Assembly (NCBI GenBank): GCA_014526335.1
Contig: JACTAT010000001.1
Location: 3,524,596 to 3,588,595 of the forward strand
DNA: 64,000 nucleotides
Reading direction: 5' to 3'
Source of the DNA: Chrysaora quinquecirrha
Lineage: Eukaryota > Cnidaria > Scyphozoa > Semaeostomeae > Pelagiidae
Below the pieces are notes generated by a model. That model did no database searches, was not told where the DNA came from, and saw only the letters and a list, made by a program, of their open reading frames with translations. Position numbers and translations under genes: made by a program. This document shows, one piece after another, positions 1-12,300 of the stretch (its first letter is position 1; each line of letters opens with the position of its first letter).

Positions 1-153
1 GATTAGTTAGCAATCTGTCCCCATGTTAAAGGAATGAAATTGTACGCATATTGTACCCAAGTGAAAAGTATGGATCTTTTGGGTCCATATTTTGTTCTTT
101 ATGTAAACGGGGTGTAAATGAAACAATAAAATTTAAGACTAAGTTTTCATTAC

Positions 154-1827
154 AGATTTGCCCTTTATCCACTCAGTTGCAAGAGAGCTTGAAGCAATCG
201 CAGAACCACAACCAAATGTTTTGAATTTTGCATCAATGATTTTGCCATCTTTGTCCACCTTTATCTGAAAAAATGGATGATTTATGAATATCTTGATAAT
301 TTTATGGCTTATATAGTAAATAATTATACAATGTAGTACAATGTAATATGACAAATTACATCATACTTCTTATTTCGAGACTTGAAACCTCATTTCAGAA
401 ATTGGAACGCTTTTTAAAGTGATCCAAAAAGTAGAATGGTAAGAAATTGTTCCGTTTTGTTCCCGTGTGAACAGAATAAATGATCCAGAAGATGGAACAA
501 TACAGTTTTTATGGTAAAGAATATGTGTTATTGCTAAGAGATATTCCCTTAAGATCTCATTCTTATCAAGTTTATGTAAAGCATTTTGTTAATCTCATTG
601 TTCATTTTTGTTGGCAAAAAGTTAAATGGAACGATTTGTTCCTGTGTGAAGAGCAATAAAAAATTGTCTGCAATCATTCCATTCCCTTGTGAAAAGCTAA
701 TTTGTCCTTTCCATGAATTGGAACAAAGATGGAACGGCTCACAATCATTCCCGTGTGAACAGGGCCTTGGTGTTATCAAAACTCCAAAGACCCTGTGAAG
801 TTTTGCAAAAAGACTATTGTTCTGTTCCCTTCTACTGTGAAATACAGGTGGTTAAACCCCTCCCCCAAAAACATTTGAATGTATATTTCTATTTCTACCT
901 GAAGTTTCATGACATCTCCACAAGCAGGTGCTCCAACTAAGCCTGTTCCAACATCGACGTCATTTTTATCCATCGAGCCAACATTTCTTGGATTTTCATA
1001 ATGATCAATCACCTAGAAAGAACAATTAAAACTGTAGCTTTGTATATATATTAAAATATTAGGTACGTCCGTTATGGCAAATAGAAGTAGTTTGCCACTT
1101 ATTTGCTACTTAACAAGGAGGCTCTACCCTCTAGTCCCCATTCATCAAAATGATGTGGTGATTGTTTCAAAAGTGGGAACATAAACGCCTAAGAATGTTT
1201 GTTGGCCAAAATGGCCAGCTAGGACTGAAAACAGAGCTTAAGACAATCTTCCTAGCAACTTGGCACCATTTTACCATTTGCCCCTGGGTCTGGTCGGAAA
1301 CCTTGTTATGCACACCAAAGAACTTTGATGTGCAATATTTGCTAAACAATAGGCCCTATTGTTTTTAAAACAATAGCCTTCAGTGTGCAGTGTGCAAAGA
1401 TTCCAGTCAGGCCCTTGAATTGGGCCTCTGCCTTAAACCAATTTTTTTCTTGTACCTGTGTTTATGTTATGTTGCATAACAATTATTTATTTTATGCTCC
1501 TCCGTTTTATTTACAGCTGAAGAGATGCAGCGTTATTTTGAATAACACTCAACCCACAATCTTAAATTATTCCATACGACTTGAAGAGATATAAAGCAGT
1601 GCGTCTCAAAACTCTGCTAAAATAACAGAATCAAAGCCAGGATGCATGCGCATGCCTAGGCCATTGAATTGAAACGGGCCTAGACTAGGCAGGTAAAAAA
1701 ACATACAAGTCGTCTCCACTTCACTTACATTTGGATGATAACAGGCTGCTGGAATTCTGTTCACAATTCTTGTTATTGCTGGACTTTTTGCAACATTCAA
1801 GGCTCGTACTGCAGCTGATAGCGCCAT
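154..1827 (-). CDS. ISCU: ISCU, mitochondrial iron-sulfur cluster scaffold (5' part)
   Basis: Scaffold on which the NFS1-ISD11 cysteine desulfurase complex and frataxin build [2Fe-2S] clusters in mitochondria. Three coding exons are seen: 1729-1827, 899-1012 and 154-264, all phase 0 with GT-AG junctions. The start at 1827 gives a basic, acid-free leader typical of a mitochondrial presequence, ending in PAACYHPN. The next exon reads VIDHYENPRNVGS and GAPACGDVMKLQ, and the third FKTFGCGSAIASSSLATEW. Both of the first two cluster-ligand cysteines (in GAPACGD and FGCGS) are present. The last exon or exons, which carry the LPPVK motif recognised by HSC20/HSPA9 and the third ligand cysteine, lie off the left edge, so the gene is partial because of the window. 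Identity is very firm. Confidence 0.95.
385..775. repeat. Short internal repeat in ISCU intron
   Basis: The intron between the second and third ISCU exons holds several diverged copies of a motif like CCCGTGTGAACAG followed by AATAAA-like sequence (about 462, 641, 688 and 750). It looks like a decayed non-autonomous element or a local duplication. No coding capacity or clear boundaries are visible. Confidence 0.3.
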
Positions 1828-2040
1828 CGTGAACTGGAAAAGTGCAAACGAAAACAAGGCAACCTGACAGACAGACCAAACCAATCACGATGAAACTGAC
1901 TGAAGTGCTGAAACAGACCTGCGTAGTGCATGCGCCTGCCCAGCCACTCTGTTCACAACTGCAGCAACAACTTGATGACGTAAAAGTGCCAAAAGACCGC
2001 GCGATAATGGCGTGATTGCACTTCAAGCGCGAACTATAGG

Positions 2041-3248
2041 TAAGGGGAAACTAATCTTCTATATGAAATAAATAAAGACAATATTTCATCCAAAATCTAC
2101 GAATAGTATCTCTAATATAAGTATCTCTGATGTCTGATATAAATTCTGCAAAAAACTACTAGGGAAAGTTCTATATGTACTAAACTTCTGCAAAAACTAC
2201 TATAAAGATCTGTATATGAAACTTTAATAAAATTCTCTCAGAATATGGCACGAAATTAGCAAATTAAGTAAAACACAACTACATGAAAATTATAAATTGT
2301 TCTAACTGTACAAACGCAAGTATCTAACAATACTAAACAACAAGGTATAATAAATAAAGTGGTACAATGAATTCGTAGCCAATCTTCTTCAAATATGGGG
2401 ATGGAGAGTCAGTTTTGAATTTCGCAAAAAAGTTTCTTCTTGAAAGCGGGTTCCCTGGTTCCCAAACGCAGTCTATGTTCCCATAGTGATCATGGTTCAG
2501 AGCACCAAAGTCGTGATGTAACAAAAATATTCGATACATTTGACTGATTTTGCACGTTTACACATTAAATTCTTGACGCTCTTTCACAATGAAGAGCAAA
2601 TTTCGAAATTCTAAAAATAGATTTTCGATGAGAATTTCCAATAAGCAGGTCTATTAGATTTGTTTGATTGACCAATCATTTGCTAAATTGGTCTCTACTA
2701 TAAACTGTTTTGATTTAAGTACGCGGACCCCGTTCCGCTGAAACATACCGCTAAAAAATTTTGAAAGGTTTAAAAGACGTAAAATATGAATTTTTTGGAA
2801 AGGGAGATCTCATTTGGTTGAACAAGGCTGTAAAACTTTATAAAACTTTATAAAATATTTTGATGTCTGAAAAAAGCTTTGGTGGGCATTTATAAGGCAT
2901 TTATGGACGCTTATAAAACAGTGCCTTAGATATCTCTGCAACTATATCAATAATATTTCAGCGCTTGGAAACATTTGCAAATTTTTAGTCAAGTCAATAT
3001 AAAAACTGCGAGGCACAACACTTTGCTATCACAAAACATACAAAGGCTATTATTAGAAGCGAGAGGAAAGAAGGGACAGAGCCAAGACATAGTTCCACGA
3101 TATGTTAATTTAATAATAGTTTCATAGCTTTCTGCGATTATAATGTTAGCTATATTGTCAATCGAAAGTGCAATATCTCAAAATTCCAAATCTAAAAAAG
3201 ACTCACCGATTTCCAGCTATCCACGTTCGCTTACCCATGACGTCATTT
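2041..3248. other. Intergenic region between ISCU promoter and ZGLP1-like 3' end
   Basis: AT-rich sequence between the ISCU start side and the end of the zinc-finger gene. I see no exon-like open frame, RNA gene or clear repeat family here. It should contain the ISCU promoter (nearest 1827) and the 3' UTR of the downstream gene. Confidence 0.5.
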
Positions 3249-4948
3249 TCAATTCTTCTTTGAAGGCTTTGGCAATGCCATTCTAACTGTCCCAGTAGTA
3301 GTACAACTAGGGCATTGTCTCATCATTTTCTCTTCTTTTCTAGGTATGTACCAGCATCTAACGCATCGAATACGGTATTTCTTCCATCTGATGCCACAAG
3401 CATTGCAAAGGTGAGTACCATCTTCTGCATCTCTCCAAAGTGGCGTCTTACTCGTTCCACACGAAGCACATTCTTTCTCCACGTGGATTGGAATGAGACC
3501 GAAGTCTTCTTCACAACTTGGTGATGAGCTGAATGTAGGCGAGTCACCGTCATCACTGCATAAAAGATCCGGAGACGACCAGGAGCTATTTGATGAGCTA
3601 AAAAGACGTACAGGGGTCTTGCAGTTCCGGCGTCTGCCGGATCTCCGTGGTTGGATTTTAGAATCCGAGCTCGGTTGGGATCTTGGTCGTTTCCTTGCTG
3701 AGAAAACAGAATCGATGAAAGCCTCTGGAGTGAATTCTTCCATGCTGACGGATCGTTTCATGCCGGAACGGACTGTAAAAATGACACCTTTGAAAGTTGG
3801 ATCAGAACGACTTGCACTCTTCAAAGGTCGTAGTGGTTTCCTTGGGGTAACTCGTCCCGACGGAGATTGACGAGGGGTGTTTCTAGGGGTATCTTGGCTC
3901 ACATCTTTTCCAAAGGTTTTTAGATTTGCTTCTTTATTTTCATGATCCTCGTTGAGAATGTTTTCAAAATGGTATTTCTTTCTGGCTTCTTCTTCGCACC
4001 TACAAAAATTTTCATCTCTTTTGCGATTCGCTTTGATTCTTTGGTGGGTGTGGCAATGTGGGTGATGGAGGTCTAACGATTACAGTACCATTCGAGGGGG
4101 AATTTCATGGATAGTTTTATAAGGAATTTGTTACAGAAGCAGTTAGATCTTTATGCGGAGACAGATCGAAGAAAATTGATTTTACGCTTGATTTTCACGA
4201 CCTTACTATGGTACTACTTGCCCTGTTTTTTCCCTTGGGAGTTTGAAAGGCAGTTTGAAAGAATTCTGCAACATTTTTACATTCCTGCAGTTGGGAATTG
4301 CATTTTTATCATACAAACAAGACAATAGAAAGAAGTTTCCTTTAAAGGACAACTTTCAACCTTCTTTCAAAACTGGGCCTACTTTCTATACGATCACCGA
4401 TCGCCATTTGAAATAGAAGGGTGGTACCAAGAAGGATGGTACCTATCTGTATCTAGAAGGTTGAAGTTTATCACTGCATTTTTTAATGCAAATTTAGCGT
4501 TTTCTTGAGTTCGTCAGTGTGCAAACGAAAAAAAGTTTCCCCAGAAACGAGAAGAAAGTTTCTAGTGACGTGACGATGACGATCGAGTAATCTTGAATGA
4601 CAGATGGCAAGATTGGGTCAAGGACTGTGGTCCAAATATTTGGAAAACCCTTGGTTTCATGTAAAATACTGATTAAGATGTATAAATGAATGATGATTTG
4701 AACATAAATTAACCATTTTGTACTAAAGCATCTACATACCTTATTGAAGCAGAAGAAAATTTGCTACAAAGGGAAAAAACCTCCTCATCGACAATTTCTT
4801 GGCCAAGGCCGCGGTCCAGGAATGAGTTAGATTGCACGCTTTCACCAAAATTAAGTCGCATTTTCCTTGGTTTTGCAGGTCTTCTTGCAATGCTAAAAGG
4901 ACGGTTTTCTTTCTCCCCACTATCAGCGTTCATACTTTTGGAAAACAT
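3249..4948 (-). CDS. ZGLP1-like GATA-type zinc-finger protein
   Basis: Two coding exons, 4740-4948 and 3249-3999, joined as AG|G (Arg); 319 residues. The first ATG in frame is at 4948. The C-terminal third has a GATA-type finger, CASCGTSKTPLW...CNACGIRWKKYR, followed at once by a second Cys pair set (RCVRCW...QCPSC). This layout, with the sequence RDAEDGTHLCNACGI, is that of zinc finger GATA-like protein 1 (human ZGLP1, a germ-cell transcription regulator) rather than the two-finger GATA1-6 factors. The N-terminus has a KEN box (GEKENRP, near residue 12). The middle is disordered and rich in TP/SP sites including TPRK. Family assignment is good; one-to-one orthology with ZGLP1 is an inference from one finger. 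Confidence 0.85.
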
Positions 4949-5066
4949 GTTAAAAACCAATAAAAAAGATGAGTTTATCTCTGATCAAAGATCGAAGCGA
5001 TGATCAAATGAACAACTGCGGAATGCAATGAAGTTTGATCTCGATGGCGTGGCATGGTTCACAAAA

Positions 5067-5116
5067 GCGCGCCAAATGAAAATCAACCAATCAAGTTGAA
5101 CGATTTCTGGCGGGAG
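5067..5116 (-). promoter_or_regulatory. E2F-like and CCAAT sites upstream of ZGLP1-like gene
   Basis: Within 119-168 bp upstream of the start at 4948 lie a minus-strand TTTGGCGCGC (5067-5076), a plus-strand CCAAT (5087-5091) and a plus-strand TTTCTGGCGGGAG (5104-5116). The first and last fit E2F/DP consensus. A pair of E2F sites with a CCAAT box is usual in cell-cycle promoters. Function is inferred from motif and position only. Confidence 0.5.
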
Positions 5117-6397
5117 AGGCAGCATGCACTGTCCCTAATTTCCCATGGTACAGACATTCACGCGAAGCGCGTAATAATGTTGCTTTATTCAGCTGCAAAA
5201 AACATTCAAAAAACAAAAACAACCTAAATTTTAAATACCATGCGTATGCTAATGGCTCTAGAGAAAAGAACGCTAATTTTCTATGAGAAACTTTCGAAAT
5301 TTTCCCTAAATTCGAAAATGTAGTTTTCTATTTTCCCTTAAATAACGAAGTTTCTTCAATAGCTATGCAGTACGGTATGCTACTTTTTAATCGTTTTTGC
5401 GCCAACTTTTCGCTTTATACTACGCAGAAGAAACTTTTCATACTGATAATGAACTTTTCCGCCAAAATTCTTCAATGCAAGTCGCTCAGAGGCATTTTGC
5501 TTTAACGGAGTAATAAATTGACGCACTTCAAATGCAAACGCATTAAAAATAGTTGTAAAGTTATCACTATTGACATAGACTATCGGACAAGACTTATTAC
5601 CTGAGTCTTGGTCCAAGGATTAAAAGCATCAAGAGTCCCAGTCATCGCTCATGAAATCGAGACAAAAAACCATAGTGAGATCGCTCAGACTAGTTTTGGG
5701 TTAACAGCAATACAATTTAATACCGATAACTACGCCTTTAGGACTAAGGCGATAAGTCTATTATCGTACGCCAAACTTCATTAACTCTTGTCTCTCTGAG
5801 CAAATAGCGAACAAGTTTTCTGAGATTGGGGTTTCATAATTTTTTTGTGTTTTTGTTGCTGTTTGGGAAGAGCGGGGCGAAGTAAGCCCATCAAATACAC
5901 TATTTTTAATAAGCAACTGGTCAATAAGCAACTAAGGGCTGAGATTTGCTCAAATTTTTGGTTGAAATAGCTTTCTTTATACAATACATCATTGCAAACT
6001 TGTCAATTACATTGAACAGCATGAAAGGAGCCAAAAAAAGAGTTTTTAGGGGGTACCCAGTCATTCTGTGAGGGCTGAAAGACCAGATGCGTTAAGCAAC
6101 TTCGAAGGCTGGACCGGATGTCAAGTTGCTTATTAAAAAATGTGTAATGCATCATCATTTAAGGCAATCTCAAACACTTGGAAGGTTGGTCATAAGAATT
6201 CAATAAATATATTTACAGACTGTGTGTAGTAACGAATTGCGACAAACTAACGAATTCGTGAAGTCCTTAAAAGACTTCCTAAAAAAGGTTCTTTTACTTG
6301 TCCATGTCTCCTGCCTGGAGCAGTTTATCTAACTTACAAAACTATAGCTCTTACCATACATATTGCTGGAGAAAAATCCCATATACAGAGCAGGAAT
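5117..6397. other. Gene-poor intergenic stretch
   Basis: Between the ZGLP1-like promoter and the 3' end of the CCDC83-like gene. A 78-codon open frame on the minus strand (5380-5616, basic C-terminus, non-ATG first codon) has no recognisable domain or credible splice partner, so it is not called as a gene. Nothing else is recognised. Confidence 0.5.
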
Positions 6398-9300
6398 TCA
6401 AGTTTCATTTAAGTGGCTTTGTAAAACACCTTTCGTCAGCCATTCCATCTTTCTATTGCCGTCATCATAATGAGAAGTTTCAACGTCAGCCTCTTTTCTG
6501 ACTAAATCTCGATGAATCTGCATTTTCTGTCCATATATACAGAGAAACTTTAAATCCATTGGGGCAAGCTTCGTCAATTCCTATAAAAATGATACCAATC
6601 AGCCTGGCGTTTGCTTATGAAGTGAAGGTTGTCCTTATATAAAAACCTTTAATATTCATATAAAGAAAAACGTCTAATATCTGTGAGGTACATGGGGGGT
6701 TGATGAACTTCTTCAAAGAAGATTGTCCTTTTGATAAACACCTTCCTTTCCTTCCCAACGCAAACTGGGGCGCAAACTTCATGAAACTCTACTCTTTAAT
6801 ATGTTACGAAAGGGACGAGTCTTCAAAAACACAGGAGCACATGCCTGAATAATAGCGGGCCAAGTCCTGAAACAGCAAAGGAGCTTCGATCCATATCTTG
6901 AATCGTGTTGGGTAATAATGCTGATATCAATGTTTTGTTGCTGTTACATAACGACTTCTGGTAGCAAGTGAGCTAAGTCACAGAAATGAACTTGACAAAA
7001 TTGAAGAAAAAGAGCCTAAGGATCTTCCCAAAGGTGAGGTGGGACATACAGGCATTCATTTTATACGAAGTGTTAGATAGAAAACGGCCTTTCAGAAAGG
7101 AGTTTGATTACCGTATTACTTCGATGGAGCACCCGGGCGCTTATTCAAAACCATCTCAAAAATGAGCAGTTGTATGTGTGAATAAACTAACATTCTGACG
7201 AAAACTAAGTTTTGCAGCAACTAGCAAAAGGTGTCTCTTGATTCATCCTGTCAACAGCTTGCATATACAATATCAAAGGAGTGTCGGGGGCCTCCCTGAT
7301 GGGCAGCTCAATCAAAAGGGTTCTTATGCGAGGGAGGGTGCTTATTCGAGGTGCTTATTCGAGGTAGTACAGTATACAAAATACTCAACATGTATGTATT
7401 CTACTCAATGCTTACCTCCGAGGCATCATCGTCAAATGAAGGTATGTAATTATCCAACCAATCGATGCCACTAGGATCCACTTCTTCACCATCAATATTC
7501 CCATGAATGGCGATGACGTCGTCTGCCTCATTGTCACTTAACTGTCCCACAGCTTTTGATTGCTCTTTATCATCACAAGCAAGAAAAAAGTCTCTAGAAA
7601 CAAGAATTGTTTATTTAGTGTAGTATGGCATGATAGTGATGCTGGTAGTATTTTTGATGATCATGATCTAAAGGGCGAAAATTATTTTCATGATGATGAT
7701 AATGATGATAACGATGCTGATAATGATGACGGTGATGATGTTGATGATGGTGATGATGATGATGATGATGATGATGATGAGGATGATGATGATGTTGATG
7801 GTGATGATGATGATGATGATGATATGGTGATGATCGATGGTGATGATGATGATAATGATGATGATGGCCCAAACGATGATTATTATCATCTTCATAGCGA
7901 TGATGATAATGATTATGACGATGAGAATAATATTAACGATGATTGTAATGATGATGATACCTTGTCCCTTGCACCTCTTCAAATTGGCTGTCTAGCAATT
8001 CACCCATGATTTCAACGTTTTCTTCTCCAAATCTTCAACGATTTTTGAAATATTTGCTAGATGTTCCTTGTGAATATGAACCTAATAAAAACATAAGGCA
8101 GTAAGTTTATAACGTGAATAAATAACATCTAAATAATTTCAATCAGAACAAGAGTAGCTTAATTGTTGCTCGAAATATCCAACCTCTTGTCGCAGCCATT
8201 TGTTGTCAGAAAATTCCTGATGGCTTGAACTGTCCAATGACTCTAGAGCTTGCTGAAATTAGTGAAGTATAGAAGCTTAGCAATGTAGAAACCAAGCAAA
8301 GACATCATTTCAGGAAAAGGGTGTCTCTTGTTTGGACTAACCGAGGATTAACGATAAATGCAGTTAAAACTTTACCTCGGATGCAATTTTCTTTTCTTTA
8401 TCAATGCTGGTTTTTGTACTTTTCCTTATCTGTTCTTTAATAGTTTGTAAATTTTTGACGAAAAAATCTAAAGAAAAAATGCTTAACTTAATGTAAGCGT
8501 AGTGGTATAATCCAGCTAGCTCTTGGTATCGGGAGTTCAGTGAGGGGGGAGGGGTTCGAACCTCACCCATGGTAGCGTCATAGCTGGGGATCAAGGTTTC
8601 GTTAGTTTATCTACTTCTGAGATCCTAGTGACTGGCGCTTAACACATCCCTTCACCTTTTACTTACATCTGCCAGAACACCTGGCTTGCTTGCTACATAG
8701 CTATAGCTGAATATATTTTGCTGGAAGACAGCTTCAGAATATGGGTCTTGATCTTTTGAAAGGTATGGATTCAATGCCAAAATTAGTAGTTCGGATCCTC
8801 TTTATATAGAATTGAGATGAGCCTTCATTTTCCATCTTTGATTATCAACTACTTGATCTCTGAGAATAGTTTAGCTTACATTCATTGTAAAAATCAAACC
8901 TGAGAGTTCGTCATATGATTCATTCATATCTTGCATTTCCTTCTTCAAAACTTTGATATGTGTTTCATTCCCATATCGAATACGATCCTATGGAAAAACA
9001 AGACAGTAATAAGCAAAACAGAAGAGACAGCAATTAGGAACCCGGGAGTAGGAACATCGATGGGTATTTCACTGTTTAAAAAAGAGTGCAGAATTTCCAT
9101 TTAAACAAAAGGATTTCAGAGGGATTTCCATGAAAACAATAGGACTTCTAGCAAAGGTGTACGAGATTTCAAAGCAGTGAGTTAGCTACCCCTCGAGGTA
9201 CATAACCCCCACAAAAATCGAGCATAACTGACGAAGTTATGGATGTATTTTCCATTACGCCACACCCCTTCTCCAATTTTGGGGCGGGGCAGCAATCCCT

Positions 9301-12300
9301 TTGAAAAAGACAAACTCTTGAACTAACGCAGACCGAGAGGCAATTCATTCTTTGGAAAGGCGAGGGAGATTCTCATTGAAACAAAAGGATTTTCAAGAGA
9401 TGTCTTTGAACACAGATAAATCCCAGCAGCAAGGGTGTACGATATTCCTAGGAGTGAAGAACTGCTCTTCGTTGCAGACTATTACACAAAATACAATCGT
9501 TTTACTAGGGAATCCCGAAAATTCCAAATAGCTGTCTCACTAACCCAGGAATTAAGGTCTCTAACAGCCTAACAGAACCTCAGAGAACTTCGGCTGAACA
9601 ACTGTACGTTGAAAATATATCTCAAACTTATAGGTAGAAAACATACAAATACCGAACTTACTCTGAAGTCAAGATATTCTTTTACTTTTTTCTGCGATTT
9701 TGAAATCGCTTCTTCTAGCTTTACGATTTGCTTCTTGAGTTCTAGAAAAGAGAGCCTCGTTATGAACTTTACATGTAGAAAAGAAAGCCTCGTTGTGAAC
9801 TGTAGCGAACAACAACGACAACAACATCAATTCAATTCAATCTGAGCGAAAGTTAGGGACTTGGGAAGCTAGTAATAGGGTTTCTCACGAGAGGCATTTC
9901 ACTCTTCAAAGACGCCTACGAGATTTTTGTGGAAACAAAAGGATTTTAAAGGGATTTGCGTGGAATCGATAGAATTCAGGGCAAGGGTGTACGAGATTTC
10001 AAATGAAAATTGTTTAGTAATTACCGTCAACTTCTTTGTCCTCTTGTTTCGCTGAAGCAAGCTTTTCCTTCAATGCTTGTTCAACCTGATCATATTTAAT
10101 TTCTGTTTTATTTTGGAGTTTTATTTCTTCTTCTTTTGCTTGTCTTATTGCTTCTTTCATATATTTTTGTTTTTCTTGCTTCAAGACTTTATTCTACAAA
10201 CAAAAACAGTTCGTTTAGCTGAATACTAAAACCTGGAAAAAAACCTAGAAGTTTTTAGCCTGCCTGCAAACTAGACTTGACAAACAAACTAGCTAGAACG
10301 TCTATGTTAAGATGCTAAGAATTAATCGATTTGGATTAGTTTTTTCAGTAGAGCTACAATATGTGCAAATCGATTCAAAATAATAAAAGGAAAAATTGAT
10401 TGGTCGCTAATAACAGTATTTCTGGAGCTGCCCTGATCTTGAACAACAACAACAACAACAACAGCGAAAGTGAGGGATAGCCAGTCTACTTGTACACTGC
10501 AAAATGGAAAAAAGTGAAAATTTTGGGGTGAGACAAACCCGGAAAACTGCATCAGAGGTGAAAACTATTTTTCAGCGATTTTCAGAAATGTACAGTAGGC
10601 CTCTTGGCCCCACAACACGAGGGGCATTTCACTCTGCAAAAAGGCGTACGAGACATCCATTAAAACAAAAGGACTTTCAAGGGACTTCCGAGAAAACAAT
10701 AGGACTTCCAGCAAAGGTGTACGAGACTTTCAAGGAGTGAATTGCCCCTCGCCACAACATGTCTGAACGAGGGGCATTTCACTGCGATTGGAACCAGTCA
10801 CGTGCAGATCGCAAAGTTGTAGAAAATCGTTAATCGTTAATAGATAAAAGTTGAAAGCCAATTTTGCCTCACATACTCTGAGAAGAAAACATGTTTCACA
10901 TCTATCTCCGCTATAAATTGTTATCACGTTTTAAAGACTGTTTAACAAAAAACTATCTGTCCTATCTTCCATTTAGTAAGCATTAATAAAGAAGTGGTAA
11001 CGAGTTTTAATCTAGATATCAGTGGAGTTAGAATAGAGAGATACCGCTCGCATTATTTACACCTACAGCCGTTAATGACATCACAAGTTTCAGCTCGCTA
11101 ACAAGTAGAAGATGAAGAGACTAGACGCAAAGAAATCGGTAGTTTATTACTTGAAATTATACTTGCACCGTCAATCGGGCCGAATGATAGAAAATTCCCT
11201 GAAGAGCATGATACAATGTATTCAAAGCAAGGAGCGCGATCAAAACATCTGTCACGTTGAGAAGCAGCAACAAAAACTGCGCAAAACGTTGCCAACGATG
11301 ATGCAACTGTTTTGCAGTTACTTTGCAGACACAGAAAGGCTCTAGCTTTGAACTTAAAAGCAGTTTAAGGTTTCACCATTATAATGAAAGTAAAGCAACA
11401 TCACTGAGCTATGAGGAGGGCAGAATTCTCCAAAATTGCAAACTTCTAGAAGCATTCGCAAAAGCTAGGGCTTAATTCAGGCGATTCCTGGTTGATTAGC
11501 GAGGGCTAACTACATAAGCTCTTCTCACTTTGTAAATCTCAATAAATCCCATAAATCTGACCAAAAAGGCAAAGAGATTTATAAATCCAATTTACCTCGT
11601 TCGCCATTTTCAGTAGTGATACATCCCTCGAAACGCGCACTACGCTACGTCGAGGGTGCTAGTAATCTCGCACACCTTTGCTGGAAAAATCGTTGTTTTC
11701 ATGGAAATCCTTGTTGTTCAAACATCTCGACACCCACCTTTTTTGAGTGAAAAACCCTTTCGGACCCCATTCATTTAGCTACAGGGTACTACAGGGAAAC
11801 AAGCGATTTCAGATTATACTTTCGAAATATGGTTTATAAAAATACAACTATTTACAGGATAAAACTATTAACATACAAATATACAAATTCTATTCTAAAA
11901 ACAATCATTTTACATTCTACCACTTAATACTGTGCATATATTGTTCCCTTTCTACAGTTCGTGCAACAACACGCGTGAAGATTTCCGTTACAATTTAAAC
12001 TTTTAGTTATAGCTGAGGTCTTTGGAGCGATCGGACGAAAACAATTTTCTTTTCTTGACAACATAAAGTTCTTCAAATAGGCAACGTTTTCTAATCTCTG
12101 TCTCTCTTGAACGATCCGTAGCCTCTCTTGCATGCAGTCAATGCATCCGCAGGATTGGTTTCGTTGTTCTGCGTAAGCTGGTTGAGCGGGATGAAGAGTA
12201 CATTGTAACGGTCCGGCATACGTAAGACCCTTTGGATGAATTTCGATTGCCGCGTAGTCTGACTTCATCTGCGTGTTTGATGATTCTGTCTCGCGTTTCA

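Noticed and set aside
5380..5616. 78-codon minus-strand frame with basic C-terminus
   Set aside because: No ATG, no splice partner found and no recognised motif; kept only as a note.
7560..8009. Asp-rich (plus) and His-rich (minus) open frames
   Set aside because: GAT microsatellite; the real coding pieces here are minus-strand CCDC83 exons on either side.
8665..8770. Exon-like minus-strand frame (AVFQQNIFSYSY) between CCDC83 exons
   Set aside because: Phase does not fit the flanking exons, which join correctly without it, and human CCDC83 has no such segment.
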